Part shown: piece by piece, positions 27,159-36,422 of the stretch
How positions within the stretch are numbered: the stretch's first letter is position 1
How the letters are laid out: each line of letters begins with the position of its first letter
Source of the DNA: Corallococcus macrosporus DSM 14697
GTDB taxonomy: Bacteria > Myxococcota > Myxococcia > Myxococcales > Myxococcaceae
Direction: 5' to 3'
DNA length: 64,000 nucleotides
Assembly (NCBI RefSeq): GCF_002305895.1
Contig: NZ_CP022203.1
Location: forward strand, 3,202,501 to 3,266,500
The notes under the pieces: generated by a model
What the model saw: only the letters and a program-made list of their open reading frames with translations
Database searches by the model: none
Told to the model about the DNA's origin: nothing
Translations under genes and position numbers: made by a program

Positions 27159-28724
27159 GTGTTTGCGACGCTGGTGGCATTGCCTCCCGAGGTGTCGGAG
27201 GAGGTCGAGCGAGGGATTCTCAAGTCCGACGCGGGACGGAACTGCCAGATATTGCGCGTGCCCCTCGCGGGCACCTTGCCCGATGCCATCGCCGAGGGGC
27301 TCATCGTCCTGTGGGATGATGGCGGTCCGCTGTCGGAGCTCATCACGAGCTGTCAGCGGTTGAATGCCCTGCGGGGCGTGGCCCGCACGCACCTCGTCGT
27401 GCTCACCGGGCGCACGTCGTCGGAAGCGGAGGCCCTGGCCGCGGCTGGCGTGGACGAGTGCCTGCACGCGCCCGGCGCGCATTGGGGCGTGCGCCTCGCG
27501 GGCCTGCGCCGGCGGCTCATGGCGCTGCAAGAGGGCGGCGGCGCGCCCCCGCCGCCGCTCCAGGAGACGACGGACCGCGCGCGGCTGGAGTCGCAGTGGG
27601 TGCTGGCGGACAGGATGGCGTCCATCGGCACGCTCGCCGCGGGCGTGGCGCACGAAATCAACAACCCGCTGTCGTACGTCAGCTCCAACCTCTCGTACCT
27701 GCGCGAGCTGCTCTCCCAGCCGGCGCTGTCCTACGACCAGCTCCTGGAGCTGCGGGAGGTGGTGGCCGAGGCCCAGGAGGGCGCCGGACGCGTCAGCGCG
27801 ATTGTCCGCGACCTGCGCACCTTCTCCCGCGCGGACGAAGAGCTGCACGGCCCGGTGGACATGGCGCACGTGGTGGACGGCGCGCTGCGCCTGCTCCGCA
27901 ACCAGATTGCGCTGCGCGCCCAGCTCACCTTCACGCTGGAGCCGGTGCTGCCCGTGCACGGCAACGAAACGCGCCTGTCCCAGATTGTCGTGAACCTCCT
28001 GCTGAACGCGCTCCAGGCCCTGCCGGACCGCGCGCCCGAGGAGAACCGGGTGCGCGTGTCCCTGCGCGCCAGCAGCGCCCGGCACGTGGAGCTGGAGGTC
28101 TCCGACAACGGGCACGGCATGGCGCCGGACGTCCAGCGCCGCATCTTCGACCCGTTCTTCTCCACCCGTCCGGTGGGGGAGGGCACCGGGCTGGGGCTGT
28201 CCATCTGCCTCACGCTGGTGCAGGCCATGGGCGGGCGCATCGAGGTCTCCAGCGCGCCGGGTTGGGGGAGCACCTTCCGCATCGTGCTGCCCACGCAGGC
28301 CGTGGGCTGGACGGAGGGCCTGGAGGCGTCGCGCGCGGCGGATCCCGTCCCGGCGCTCGCGCGCAGGCGCTTGCTGCTCATCGACGATGAGCCCTCCGTG
28401 GGCAACTCGGTGAGCCGGCTGGTGCGGGACGTCTACGAGATTCACGTCGTCCAGGACGCGCGGGAGGCGCTGCGGCTGCTCTCCATGGGCGAGCGCTTCG
28501 ACGCCATCCTCTGCGACGTGATGATGCCCGGCATGAGCGGGCTGGACTTCGTGGTGGAGCTGGAGCGGCTGGCGCCGGAGCTCGCGCTGCGCACCGGGTT
28601 GATGACGGGCGGCGCCTTCACCGCGCAGGCGCGTGAGTTCGTGGGCCGCCGCACGCGGGGGCTGCTGGAGAAGCCCTTCGAGCGCGAGCGCCTGTGCACC
28701 TTCGTGGAGCACCTCTTTCAATGA
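27159..28724 (+). CDS. Hybrid sensor histidine kinase with degenerate N-terminal receiver and C-terminal receiver
   Basis: GTG 27159 is preceded by GGAGGA with ideal spacing. In 521 aa: an N-terminal ~115-residue receiver-like domain without the phospho-acceptor pattern (IVLWDDGGPLSELI, HLVVLTGRTSSEAEA, AGVDECLHAP); HisKA with H-box GVAHEINNPLSYV near 163; a HATPase_c domain (VNLLLNALQALP, SDNGHGMAPDVQRRIFDPFF, GTGLGLSIC); and a C-terminal receiver from ~404 with Asp in ILCDVMMPGMSGLDF. There are no membrane segments, so it is a soluble kinase. The stop overlaps the ATG of the following hydrolase (ATGA), implying coupled expression. Confidence 0.92.
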   Translation: MFATLVALPPEVSEEVERGILKSDAGRNCQILRVPLAGTLPDAIAEGLIVLWDDGGPLSELITSCQRLNALRGVARTHLVVLTGRTSSEAEALAAAGVDECLHAPGAHWGVRLAGLRRRLMALQEGGGAPPPPLQETTDRARLESQWVLADRMASIGTLAAGVAHEINNPLSYVSSNLSYLRELLSQPALSYDQLLELREVVAEAQEGAGRVSAIVRDLRTFSRADEELHGPVDMAHVVDGALRLLRNQIALRAQLTFTLEPVLPVHGNETRLSQIVVNLLLNALQALPDRAPEENRVRVSLRASSARHVELEVSDNGHGMAPDVQRRIFDPFFSTRPVGEGTGLGLSICLTLVQAMGGRIEVSSAPGWGSTFRIVLPTQAVGWTEGLEASRAADPVPALARRRLLLIDDEPSVGNSVSRLVRDVYEIHVVQDAREALRLLSMGERFDAILCDVMMPGMSGLDFVVELERLAPELALRTGLMTGGAFTAQAREFVGRRTRGLLEKPFERERLCTFVEHLFQ

Positions 28725-29875
28725 GCCGGGCCGTGCGGCGGACGCTGGCGGCGTCGCTTTTGGCGCTGCTGGCCGCGGGCCTCCTGGTGGTGCCGGGGTG
28801 GTTGCGGGGCCTGTCATTGGTGGTGCGCGCGGCGGGCATGCAGGGCGCCGCGCAGACGGCCATCGCGGACTGGCGCACCGTGCCCTTCGACGTGAGTGAT
28901 TTGCGCGTGCCCACGCGGCACGGGCTGGTGCGCGCGCGGCTGTACCGGCCGGTGACGCAGCGCGGGCGCACGATGGTGCTGACCTCGGGGGTCCACGCGG
29001 ACGGAATCGACGAGCCCCGGCTGGTGAAGCTGGCCGAGGACCTGGCCATGGGCGGCCAGGCGGTGCTCACGCCGGAGCCCGCGGACCTGCTGCGCTACGA
29101 AATCACCCCGCGGCTGCCGGACATCATCGAGGACGCCGCCGTGTGGGCCGCCTCGCAGGCGGACTTGGCGCCCGACGGCAAGGTGGACCTGTTCGGCATC
29201 AGCTTCTCCGGCGGCCTGTCGGTGGTGGCCGCGGGGCGGCCCGCCCTCAAGGAGCGGGTGGCGGCCACGCTCTCCTTCGGGGGCCATGGCGACCTGCCGC
29301 GCGTGCTCACCTTCCTGTGCTCCGGCGAGCTGCCGGATGGGAGCCACCTGGCGCCGCACGACTACGGCGTGGTCATCATCCTGCTCAACGTGGCGGACAA
29401 GCTGGTGCCGGCCGAGCAGGTGGAGCCCTTGCGCGCGGGCATCCGGACCTTCCTGCGCGCGTCCCATCAGGCCATGGTGGATGGGCGGCTCGCGGCGGAG
29501 ACGTTCGCCAGGGCGCGGGCGCTCCAGGCGGAGCTGCCGGAGCCGGCGGCCACGCTGATGGGCTACGTGAATACGCGCGACGTGGCGGCGCTGGGGCCGC
29601 GCCTGCTGCCCTTCGTGAAGACGTTCGCCGCGGACCCGGCCCTGTCGCCGGAGCGCTCGCCGCCGCCCTCCGCGCCCGTCTTCCTGCTGCATGGCGCGGG
29701 GGACACGGTGATTCCCGCCAAGGAGTCCGCCCGGCTTGCCGCGGTGCTGCGCCCCCACACCGAGGTCCACGCGCTGGCCACGCCGCTCATCACCCACGCG
29801 GAGGTGGACGGGCCCCAGGCGTGGGCGGACGTGTGGCGGCTGGTGCGCTTCTGGGCGGCGCTGCTCGACGCCTGA
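28721..29875 (+). CDS. Alpha/beta hydrolase with N-terminal membrane anchor
   Basis: A 384-aa protein with an uncleaved signal-anchor-like segment (LAASLLALLAAGLLVVPGWL). The hydrolase core has nucleophile elbow GISFSGGLSVVAAG near residue 165, HGAGDTVIPAKES carrying the expected acid, and a late His in ITHAEVDGP. Residues between ~180 and 310 form a helical cap. Members of this type include dienelactone- or lipase-like hydrolases; the substrate is not apparent. It overlaps the hybrid kinase gene by 4 bp, and the stop is 12 bp from the convergent FAD oxidoreductase. Confidence 0.85.
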   Translation: MSRAVRRTLAASLLALLAAGLLVVPGWLRGLSLVVRAAGMQGAAQTAIADWRTVPFDVSDLRVPTRHGLVRARLYRPVTQRGRTMVLTSGVHADGIDEPRLVKLAEDLAMGGQAVLTPEPADLLRYEITPRLPDIIEDAAVWAASQADLAPDGKVDLFGISFSGGLSVVAAGRPALKERVAATLSFGGHGDLPRVLTFLCSGELPDGSHLAPHDYGVVIILLNVADKLVPAEQVEPLRAGIRTFLRASHQAMVDGRLAAETFARARALQAELPEPAATLMGYVNTRDVAALGPRLLPFVKTFAADPALSPERSPPPSAPVFLLHGAGDTVIPAKESARLAAVLRPHTEVHALATPLITHAEVDGPQAWADVWRLVRFWAALLDA

Positions 29876-29887
29876 GGGGCGGTTGTC

Positions 29888-31375
29888 TCAGCGCCGCGAG
29901 GCGATGCTGGCGGCGGTGCGTACGCCGCCCACCGCGGTGGCCAGGGTGCTCTGGCCGGGGAACACCGAGTCCCCCACCAGCCACAGCCCGTCGCGGACTT
30001 GAAAGGGGCCCAGGTGCCGGTAGTTCGCCAGGCCCGCGCGCCGGGGAACGCCGCCCACCGCGCCGCCGTCTCGCTGGGTGAAGCGTTGGTAGGTGCGCGG
30101 TGAAGCCGTCATCGCGTGCGTGAGGCCCGCCACCCACTCGGGCGCCAGCCGCCTCAGGCCCTGGCCCATCCGCGCCTGGATGCGCTCCACGTAGCCGCGC
30201 TGCGCCTCCGCGGGGAGCTGGGACAGCGTCGTCAGCGGGACGTGGGTGGACACCGTCACGGTGCGGTGGCCCGGGGGCGCGCGCCCCGCGTCCGCTTCCC
30301 CGCTGATGGACATGAACAGGTGGTTGCCCTCGATGAAGGGCGCGGACGCGTCCTGCACCAGCTCCAGGTGATGGGCCTGCCCGTGGGCACCCGCTGGCGC
30401 GCGCACCACCAGGTAGTGCATCGCCGCGCCCCAGCCGGACTCGACGGCGCGCGACAGCCTGTCCAGCCGGGGCAGGCGGTCCAAGGGGACGTCCAGCAGC
30501 CGGCTCAAGCTCCTGGGGAGCACGTTGGCCACCACGTGGCGCGCCCGCAGCTCGCCCCTGCGCGCCGTCACGCTCCAGCCGCCCGGGACAGGCGTCACGG
30601 CCTTCACCCGGTTGGCCAGCAGGACGGTGCCGCCCTGGGCCTCCACCGCGCCCGCCAGGGCCCGCGCGAGCTGACCGATGCGGCCCCGGACATGGCCGGT
30701 GCCGCGCCAGTAGTAGTCCATGGCGGCCAGGGCGAAGGGGGCCTCCGCCTCGGCCGCGCTGCACTGGACCGTTATCTGGCAGAGCGCGTCCAGGTAGGTG
30801 CGCAGCGGCGTGAAGCTTGCGAGCCCCAGGTGCTCCAGCACCGCGCCCAGGGGGCGGCCCAGCCACCGCAGCAGCGGGGGATAGTGAAGCGCGCGGCCCG
30901 CGTGGCGCAGCAGGGCCCGCGGGTCCAGCGGGGGCAACAGCGTCGGGTCATCGAAGAGCGGCCACAGGGCGCCAGCCACCCGCGCCTGGAGCGCGAAGAG
31001 GCGGCGGACCGCGGGCGCGGGCGCGCCGGGCAGGGCGCACAGGGACTCGACGAAGCGCGCGCGGTCCCGGTGCACGGCGAGCCGCGCGGTGGGCGTCCGC
31101 AGCTCCACCACCGGATCCAACCAGTCCACCGTCACGGGCAGCGCGAGCTCCCGAATCCACCGGCCGAAGAGCTGGTGCGGCTCGAAGCCGGAGAAGAGCG
31201 TGGCGCCGGACTCGAAGGCATGGCCGCCCCGCTGGAAGGTGCTGGCGCAGCCGCCGGGGTAGTTCAGCGACTCGCACAGCGCCACGCGAGCGCCACGCCG
31301 GGCCAGCTCCAGCGCGGTGGCCAGTCCGCCAAAGCCCGCGCCCACCACCACCGCGTCGTACCAGGTGCTCGGCAT
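29888..31375 (-). CDS. CrtI/CrtISO-like FAD-dependent oxidoreductase
   Basis: Start MPSTWYDAVVVGAGFGG at 31375 is preceded by GAGG; the open frame continues upstream without support. The 495-aa protein has the Rossmann motif VVVGAGFGGLATALELARRG, then ESLNYPGGCASTFQRGG as in phytoene desaturases and carotenoid isomerases, and the C-terminal FAD motif LVGDSVFPGQSTLATAVGG. The family desaturates or isomerises polyenes or saturates retinol. No other carotenoid genes are nearby, so the substrate is unknown. It is convergent with the hydrolase upstream and divergent from the TPR lipoprotein. Confidence 0.9.
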   Translation of the reverse strand: MPSTWYDAVVVGAGFGGLATALELARRGARVALCESLNYPGGCASTFQRGGHAFESGATLFSGFEPHQLFGRWIRELALPVTVDWLDPVVELRTPTARLAVHRDRARFVESLCALPGAPAPAVRRLFALQARVAGALWPLFDDPTLLPPLDPRALLRHAGRALHYPPLLRWLGRPLGAVLEHLGLASFTPLRTYLDALCQITVQCSAAEAEAPFALAAMDYYWRGTGHVRGRIGQLARALAGAVEAQGGTVLLANRVKAVTPVPGGWSVTARRGELRARHVVANVLPRSLSRLLDVPLDRLPRLDRLSRAVESGWGAAMHYLVVRAPAGAHGQAHHLELVQDASAPFIEGNHLFMSISGEADAGRAPPGHRTVTVSTHVPLTTLSQLPAEAQRGYVERIQARMGQGLRRLAPEWVAGLTHAMTASPRTYQRFTQRDGGAVGGVPRRAGLANYRHLGPFQVRDGLWLVGDSVFPGQSTLATAVGGVRTAASIASRR

Positions 31376-31634
31376 CGTCCGTGCCTCGAAAGCCGCGGCG
31401 GCCTGGAGGACGGACGGGAAGCCCGTGCCCTCGCCGCCCGGCGCCGCCACCCGGGCGGGGCGCGGCGCTGGGGTCCTAACGGAGCCGCGACGGCCTCGCG
31501 AGCCCTTTCAGGCCCCTTCGGGGATGCTTGCCTGGCGGTGGACATCGTCGAAGTGTTTCGAGGCTCCGGATGGAGGAGCTCCCGGGCATAGACTGGGGCC
31601 GCTGTCCTCGCATCCTTGGAAGGGGCTCTTGCGC

Positions 31635-32753
31635 GTGCGCCAATTCATCTTCGTTCTCGGCTGTGCCTCTGTCCTCGGCTGCGCGTCCACGCCGAAGCCC
31701 GTCCCGGCCGCGCCTCCCGAAGCCGCCCGGACGTCCCAGGCGGAGCAGGAGACGCCGGAGTACCTCTCGCCCTCCGAAATCATCAAGGTGCTGGAGGACT
31801 CGAAGGTGGCCTACCGGGTCGACGGCAAGGACTCGCCCCCGGGCGGGTGGGGCGACCAGCTCTGGCCCCAGCGCGTCGCCTTGATTGACGTGCCCCAGGT
31901 GGTGGTGGAGGGCGGCCGCCGCACCATCCGCGAGTGGCCCACGCCCACCGGGCTGAAGGCCCTGCTCGACGAGGCCGAGCCCCACTTCCAGGCGAAGCGC
32001 TACGACGAGGCCGCGAAGCTGTACGCCCAGGCCACCGAGCTGTGCCCGGACTGCTACGTCGGGTGGGTCTTCCGGGGCGACGCGGACTACTTCGCCGGCG
32101 ACGCGGCCACCGCGCTGGCGCACTACCGCCACGCCACCACCCTCAACCCCTATGACCACCGCACCTGGTTCTTCCAGGGCAACGCCCTGGCGAAGCTGGG
32201 GCGCTTCGAGGAGGCGCTGGACTCCTGGGCGCAGTGTCTGGCGCTGAGCCCGCGCTACCCCGTCATCCGTCAGTTCTTCCGCGCCAACGCGCACCTGGGG
32301 CTGGTCATCCGCGGGGACACCATCGTCCCGCGTGGGTACGCCGAGCGCGACGCCGAAGGGGTCTCCATCCAGTTCGACCCCAACCATGACCCGGCCTGGC
32401 TGGCGTTCGCCAACTGCAAGGCCCTGTGGCTGGGCGAGCCCTCCCACCGGCGGGAGATGACGGGCTCCACCGAGGAGCAGTTCACCTCCGTGGAGGAGAT
32501 GGAGTGCCTGGCCTCGGCGCTGGCCGTCCACGAAGGCCAGAAGGCGGCGGGCAACACGGACGCGTCGGACCCCACGCTGGACCGCCTGTTCGCCATCGCC
32601 CAGGAGGGGCTGCTGCTGGAGGCGGTGTTGTTCGAGGTGGGCGCGCGCGTCCACCCCCAGATCGCGCTCACCCTGGAGGATGAGCTCCGCCAGCGCCTGA
32701 AGAAGTACGTGCTCATGCACGTCCTGGTGCCGGCGGGAGGCCGAGGCGGTTGA
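31635..32753 (+). CDS. Tetratricopeptide-repeat lipoprotein
   Basis: GTG 31635 was chosen because GGAAGGGG (31618-31625) is then 9 nt away; a TTG at 31629 is too close. The N-terminus MRQFIFVLGCASVLGCAST has a lipobox (VLGC). Residues ~115-215 contain about three TPR units (HFQAKRYDEAAKLYAQATEL, GDAATALAHYRHATTLNP, LGRFEEALDSWAQCLALSP). The C-terminal ~130 residues are mixed helical with no family recognised. It is probably an outer-membrane-facing periplasmic scaffold. The stop lies 6 bp from that of the convergent TonB gene. Confidence 0.85.
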   Translation: MRQFIFVLGCASVLGCASTPKPVPAAPPEAARTSQAEQETPEYLSPSEIIKVLEDSKVAYRVDGKDSPPGGWGDQLWPQRVALIDVPQVVVEGGRRTIREWPTPTGLKALLDEAEPHFQAKRYDEAAKLYAQATELCPDCYVGWVFRGDADYFAGDAATALAHYRHATTLNPYDHRTWFFQGNALAKLGRFEEALDSWAQCLALSPRYPVIRQFFRANAHLGLVIRGDTIVPRGYAERDAEGVSIQFDPNHDPAWLAFANCKALWLGEPSHRREMTGSTEEQFTSVEEMECLASALAVHEGQKAAGNTDASDPTLDRLFAIAQEGLLLEAVLFEVGARVHPQIALTLEDELRQRLKKYVLMHVLVPAGGRGG

Positions 32754-32759
32754 GCCACC

Positions 32760-33524
32760 CTAGCGGGGCAGCTTGAGCCGCAGGGTGAAGACGTAGGACA
32801 CGCTCACCGGCCGGCCCTGGTACTCCACCGGCGTGTAACGGCGGCTGTGCAGCGCCTCGAGCACCGCCTCGTCCATGTGCGCCAGGCCCTTGATGACGCG
32901 GCAGTCCGTCACGTCGCCCCGCACCGTGATGACGCACTTGGCGATCATCGTGCCTTCCACGCGGGCGGCGAGCGCCTGGAGCGTGTACTCGATGCCCGCG
33001 CCGCCCATCAGCCGCGGGGGCGTCATGCCCGAGCCGAAGGGCATGACGTCGGTGCCCGTGCCCCCCATCCCAGGGCCGAGGTTCGGCACGAGCGGCACGC
33101 CAATCACGTCGCTGTCCTCGTAGCCTTCCGGGTGGCCACCGGGCACGCCCTCTCCCGGGTCCGTCACCTCGTCCGTCGCGGAGCTGGTGTCGGCGCTCGC
33201 CACCGCTTCCACCGGCTTGGGCGGCGCGTCCACCACCGGCGGCGGCACGCGGGCGGGCACGCGGTCCTTGTTGCGCGGACGCGGACGCGGGCGCGGCGCG
33301 GTGGCGGCCTTGGGCCGCGCGGGGGCCGGCGAGCCCTTCGCCAGGCGCGGCGCCTGACTCACGCGGAGCACCAGCTCCTTCGGCTCCGGAGGCTCCGTGG
33401 GGCCCTGCGGCCTCCCGGAGATGAAGAGCACCGCCCCGAACAGTGCCGCATGCAGGGCGATGGACACCCACACGCCCGTGCCAAGACGTCCAGCCCGCTG
33501 CCGCTCGATGACCGACTTGAACAT
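32760..33524 (-). CDS. TonB-family energy transducer
   Basis: The 254-aa protein has the TonB plan. A short cytoplasmic N-terminus leads into one membrane helix (VWVSIALHAALFGAVLFISG) with the conserved Ser-His-type face SIALHA. A Pro/Lys/Arg-rich periplasmic spacer follows (PRPRPRPRNKDRVPARVPPP), then a C-terminal TonB domain (VEGTMIAKCVITVRGDVTDC, ALHSRRYTPVEYQGRPVSVSYVFTL). It transmits proton-motive force from ExbB/ExbD to outer-membrane receptors; no exbBD or receptor gene is adjacent. GGGAGG precedes the ATG. It lies 169 bp after the response regulator on the same strand and may be separately transcribed. Confidence 0.92.
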   Translation of the reverse strand: MFKSVIERQRAGRLGTGVWVSIALHAALFGAVLFISGRPQGPTEPPEPKELVLRVSQAPRLAKGSPAPARPKAATAPRPRPRPRNKDRVPARVPPPVVDAPPKPVEAVASADTSSATDEVTDPGEGVPGGHPEGYEDSDVIGVPLVPNLGPGMGGTGTDVMPFGSGMTPPRLMGGAGIEYTLQALAARVEGTMIAKCVITVRGDVTDCRVIKGLAHMDEAVLEALHSRRYTPVEYQGRPVSVSYVFTLRLKLPR

Positions 33525-33693
33525 TCCGGATGGCCTCCCTCTGCGTCAGGCGCTCCCGGTGGCCGGCCGCGCGCGGGCGGACGGCACCGGCGGGGACGGG
33601 TGGCTTCGGAGCGCCCTGTCCACGCACGAGTCAACCTACGGAGTCGGGGCCCGCGAATGGCGGAGGGCCGGCCATCCCTTCGTCATGGTTGTG

Positions 33694-34410
33694 TCATGAC
33701 GAGGAGACCTCCATGCGGTAGCCCACGCCCCGGATGGTGTGGATGGAGAAGCCGGAGGCGCTGGTCCACCCCAGCTTCTTCTTCAAGTTGGAGACGAAGT
33801 TGTCCACCGTGCGCGGGTCCACCACCACGTCCCGGCCCCACACGGCGTCCAGGATTTCCCCCCGGGGCAGGGCCCGGTCCTGGTGCCGCAGCAGGAAGGC
33901 CAGCAGGTCGAACTCCGTGCGCGTCAGCTCCACGACGGAGCCGTCCGGGCGCGACACCTGCCGCCGGCCCAGGTCCAGGGTGAAGCCGCTGAAGCCCATC
34001 TGCTCCGGGGGCGCCGTGCCGGAGCGGCGCACCAGGGCGCGCACCCGGGCCAGCAGCTCCCGCAGCCGGTAGGGCTTGGTGAGGTAGTCCTGCGCGCCCA
34101 CCTCGAAGCCCTTGAGGATGTCGTCCTCCAGCGAGCGCGCGGTGAGCATCAACACCATGCTCTTGTTGCCCTGTGTCCGCAGCCGGCGGCAGAAGCTGTA
34201 GCCGTCCTCGCCGGGCAGCATGACGTCCAGGATGAGCAGGTCGAACGCGCGCTCCGCGAGCAGCCGCTCCGCGTCGCGGGTGTTGGGCGCCTCGGCGACG
34301 AGGTAGCCCTCGTCCAGCAGGTTGTCCCGGAGGCCGACGCGCAGGTGGGCATCGTCCTCGACGATGAGGACGGAGGGACGCGAGGGGAGGGTGGAAGTGG
34401 CGGTGTTCAT
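33694..34410 (-). CDS. OmpR/PhoB-type response regulator
   Basis: Start MNTATSTLPSRPSVLIVEDD at 34410 overlaps the kinase stop by 4 bp (ATGA). The 238-aa protein has a receiver with the acidic pair EDD, phospho-acceptor Asp in LLILDVMLPGEDGYSF, Thr in LMLTARS and Lys in YLTKPYRL. A winged-helix DNA-binding domain follows (ELTRTEFDLLAFLLRHQDR, VDNFVSNLKKKLG, IHTIRGVGYRME). It is the cognate regulator of the membrane kinase gene just upstream in the operon. Targets are unknown. Confidence 0.95.
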   Translation of the reverse strand: MNTATSTLPSRPSVLIVEDDAHLRVGLRDNLLDEGYLVAEAPNTRDAERLLAERAFDLLILDVMLPGEDGYSFCRRLRTQGNKSMVLMLTARSLEDDILKGFEVGAQDYLTKPYRLRELLARVRALVRRSGTAPPEQMGFSGFTLDLGRRQVSRPDGSVVELTRTEFDLLAFLLRHQDRALPRGEILDAVWGRDVVVDPRTVDNFVSNLKKKLGWTSASGFSIHTIRGVGYRMEVSSS

Positions 34411-36236
34411 CGAGCCGGCTCGTTGAATATCAGCGCGAAGGTGGTGCCGTCGGGCCCCGATGACGCCACCTGGATGTCGCCCCGGTGCAGCTTCATGATT
34501 CTGCGGCACAGGGCAAGCCCCAGCCCGCTGCCATGGACCTCCGGGCCGGGCAGCGTCAGCCGGTAGAAGTCCAGGAAGGCGTTCTCCCATTCCGACTCCG
34601 GGATGCCGATGCCGTTGTCCTGGAACAGCACCGTGCAGCCGTAGCCGGGAATCGCCTGGGCGCGGATGGAGATTTCAATGGGGTTGCTGCGGTTGTAGGC
34701 GCAGGCATTGCGGCCCAGGTTGGAGAACAGCATCCGCAAGAGGCCCGGGTCCGCCTCCAGCTCCACGCCCTCCATGTCCGCGGTGATGTGGACGGGGACG
34801 GTGGTGGCGTTGGCCAGGTCATCCCGCAGGGGATTGATGAGCTCCTCCAGCCGCACGCGGGAGGTCCGCGGCGTCCAGCGCCCCTTGTCGATGCGGTTGA
34901 ACGACAGGATGTTCTCCACCAGGAAGTGCAGCCCATCCGCGGCCTGGACGATGCGCGCCGGGTAGTCCCGCACCTCTGGCGTCCGCGCCAGCTTGCGCTC
35001 CAGCGTCTCGCCCAGCAGGCGGATGGCGGCCAGCGGCGTGCGCAGCTCGTGGGAGACGGTGGCCACGAAGTCGCTCTTGAGCTCCAGGAAGCGGTACTTG
35101 CGCTGCTGGGCCACCACCGCGAGCGCGACGATGGCCACCGCCAGCACGCCACACACAGCCACCAGCAGCGTCTTCAAGCCGTAGCGCGCTTCGATGTCCG
35201 CCTCCTGCCGCGCCCACTGGGGCACGTCCACCGCCAGCCGCAGGGTGCTCATGGGACGGACGGCGCCGCCCACGCGCAGCCGCAGGCGCCCCGTGGCGTC
35301 GAAGATGCCGCGCGCCTCCATGTCCTGGGTGATGGGCTGGAGCAGCTCCTCCAGGTCCACCGCGATGCCGTACACCGCCTCGCCGCGCGGCGCCATGTAC
35401 CAGGACTCGCCCAGCAGCGTGGGCTCGTGGAGCTCCTCGGGAATCACCAGCATGCCCGCGCCCGCCTCGTCCGCCCGGGCGAGGAAGTCGCCCGTGGGCT
35501 CGCCCAGCGCCGCGCTCACCCGGACGATGCGCGCATGGAGGAAGTGGAAGTCCGGCTGGGTGAAGCGCGAGCGCTCGCGCAGCACGTCCCGCTGCAGCCC
35601 GGACGCGCGGGCGAAGCCGCCCAGGTCCTCCGGCAGCCCCTCGCGCAGCAGGGCCCGCACCAGCGGCAGGGTGGCGGGGCCTCGCTGGAGCCGCTCCACC
35701 ACCACCAGGAGGAAGGGGAGCTCCTGCTCCGGCGGCAGCCGGTTCGCGGCGTGGTGGCGCAGCAACGCCTCCACGCGCGTGGCCGCGCCTCGTGTGTCCT
35801 GGGCCGCCAGCGCCGCCTCCACCGCGCGCAGGCGCGTGAGGCGGGGCTCCCAGTCCTCCGCGGAGGCGCCGTCCTTCAGCCGGGCGCCCAGCCGCGCGTG
35901 CAGGTCGCGCGCGGGCGTCTGGGGGCCCGGCATGGGGATGGTGAGGCGCGGCAGGAACTGGTAGCCGCGGAAGTTGAGGTAGTAGCCCTCGCCCGGCTCC
36001 AGCGGGTCCCCCACGGCGGCGTGGAGGGTGGGGATGCTCTCGTCGAGCCGCTTCGCCAGGGTCTGCCGCAGCGCCTCCTCGGCCGCGTGGGCCAGGGCGT
36101 CCCGGCGCGAGCGGAGCTGGGCGTGGGCGTCGTCGCGCTCCTGGCCGAAGATGCGCTGGAGGCTGACCAGCCCCCAGCCCAGGGCCAGGAGGCCACAACC
36201 CAGGGCGACGAGCGTAGGAAGGAGCCGGCGCAGCAT
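34407..36236 (-). CDS. Membrane sensor histidine kinase
   Basis: A 609-aa kinase with an N-terminal membrane helix (LLPTLVALGCGLLALGWGLV), a large ~325-residue periplasmic sensor region without a recognised domain, and a second membrane helix at ~356-378 (LLVAVCGVLAVAIVALAVVA). A HisKA domain carries the phospho-accepting His in VATVSHELRTPLAAI near residue 394, and a HATPase_c domain follows (LFSNLGRNACAYN, LFQDNGIGIPESEW, HGSGLGLALCRRI). The periplasmic part is mostly helical and may sense a ligand directly. It is translationally coupled to the OmpR-type regulator. Confidence 0.93.
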   Translation of the reverse strand: MLRRLLPTLVALGCGLLALGWGLVSLQRIFGQERDDAHAQLRSRRDALAHAAEEALRQTLAKRLDESIPTLHAAVGDPLEPGEGYYLNFRGYQFLPRLTIPMPGPQTPARDLHARLGARLKDGASAEDWEPRLTRLRAVEAALAAQDTRGAATRVEALLRHHAANRLPPEQELPFLLVVVERLQRGPATLPLVRALLREGLPEDLGGFARASGLQRDVLRERSRFTQPDFHFLHARIVRVSAALGEPTGDFLARADEAGAGMLVIPEELHEPTLLGESWYMAPRGEAVYGIAVDLEELLQPITQDMEARGIFDATGRLRLRVGGAVRPMSTLRLAVDVPQWARQEADIEARYGLKTLLVAVCGVLAVAIVALAVVAQQRKYRFLELKSDFVATVSHELRTPLAAIRLLGETLERKLARTPEVRDYPARIVQAADGLHFLVENILSFNRIDKGRWTPRTSRVRLEELINPLRDDLANATTVPVHITADMEGVELEADPGLLRMLFSNLGRNACAYNRSNPIEISIRAQAIPGYGCTVLFQDNGIGIPESEWENAFLDFYRLTLPGPEVHGSGLGLALCRRIMKLHRGDIQVASSGPDGTTFALIFNEPAR

Positions 36237-36422
36237 GTGGAGCCGCCGCCGACTATCGCACAGCCGCCTCGCCCCCGAGTCTTTTCGCTTCCGCCTCCTG
36301 GCCGGGGCGAGTGTCCTGGGCCGGTGGGCGGGCGGACTCCGGGTCCACGGCCGGACAGCGCTCGCGCGGCCCGGCTGGCGTGGGGCGTCCCTACCGGGGA
36401 GGGTGGGGACGGAGGTTCACGC

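Noticed and set aside
34485-36422. Long N-terminal extension of the PLP-protein frame across the histidine kinase gene
   Set aside because: Antisense to the kinase; the ATG at 36423 with GGAGG is the real start.
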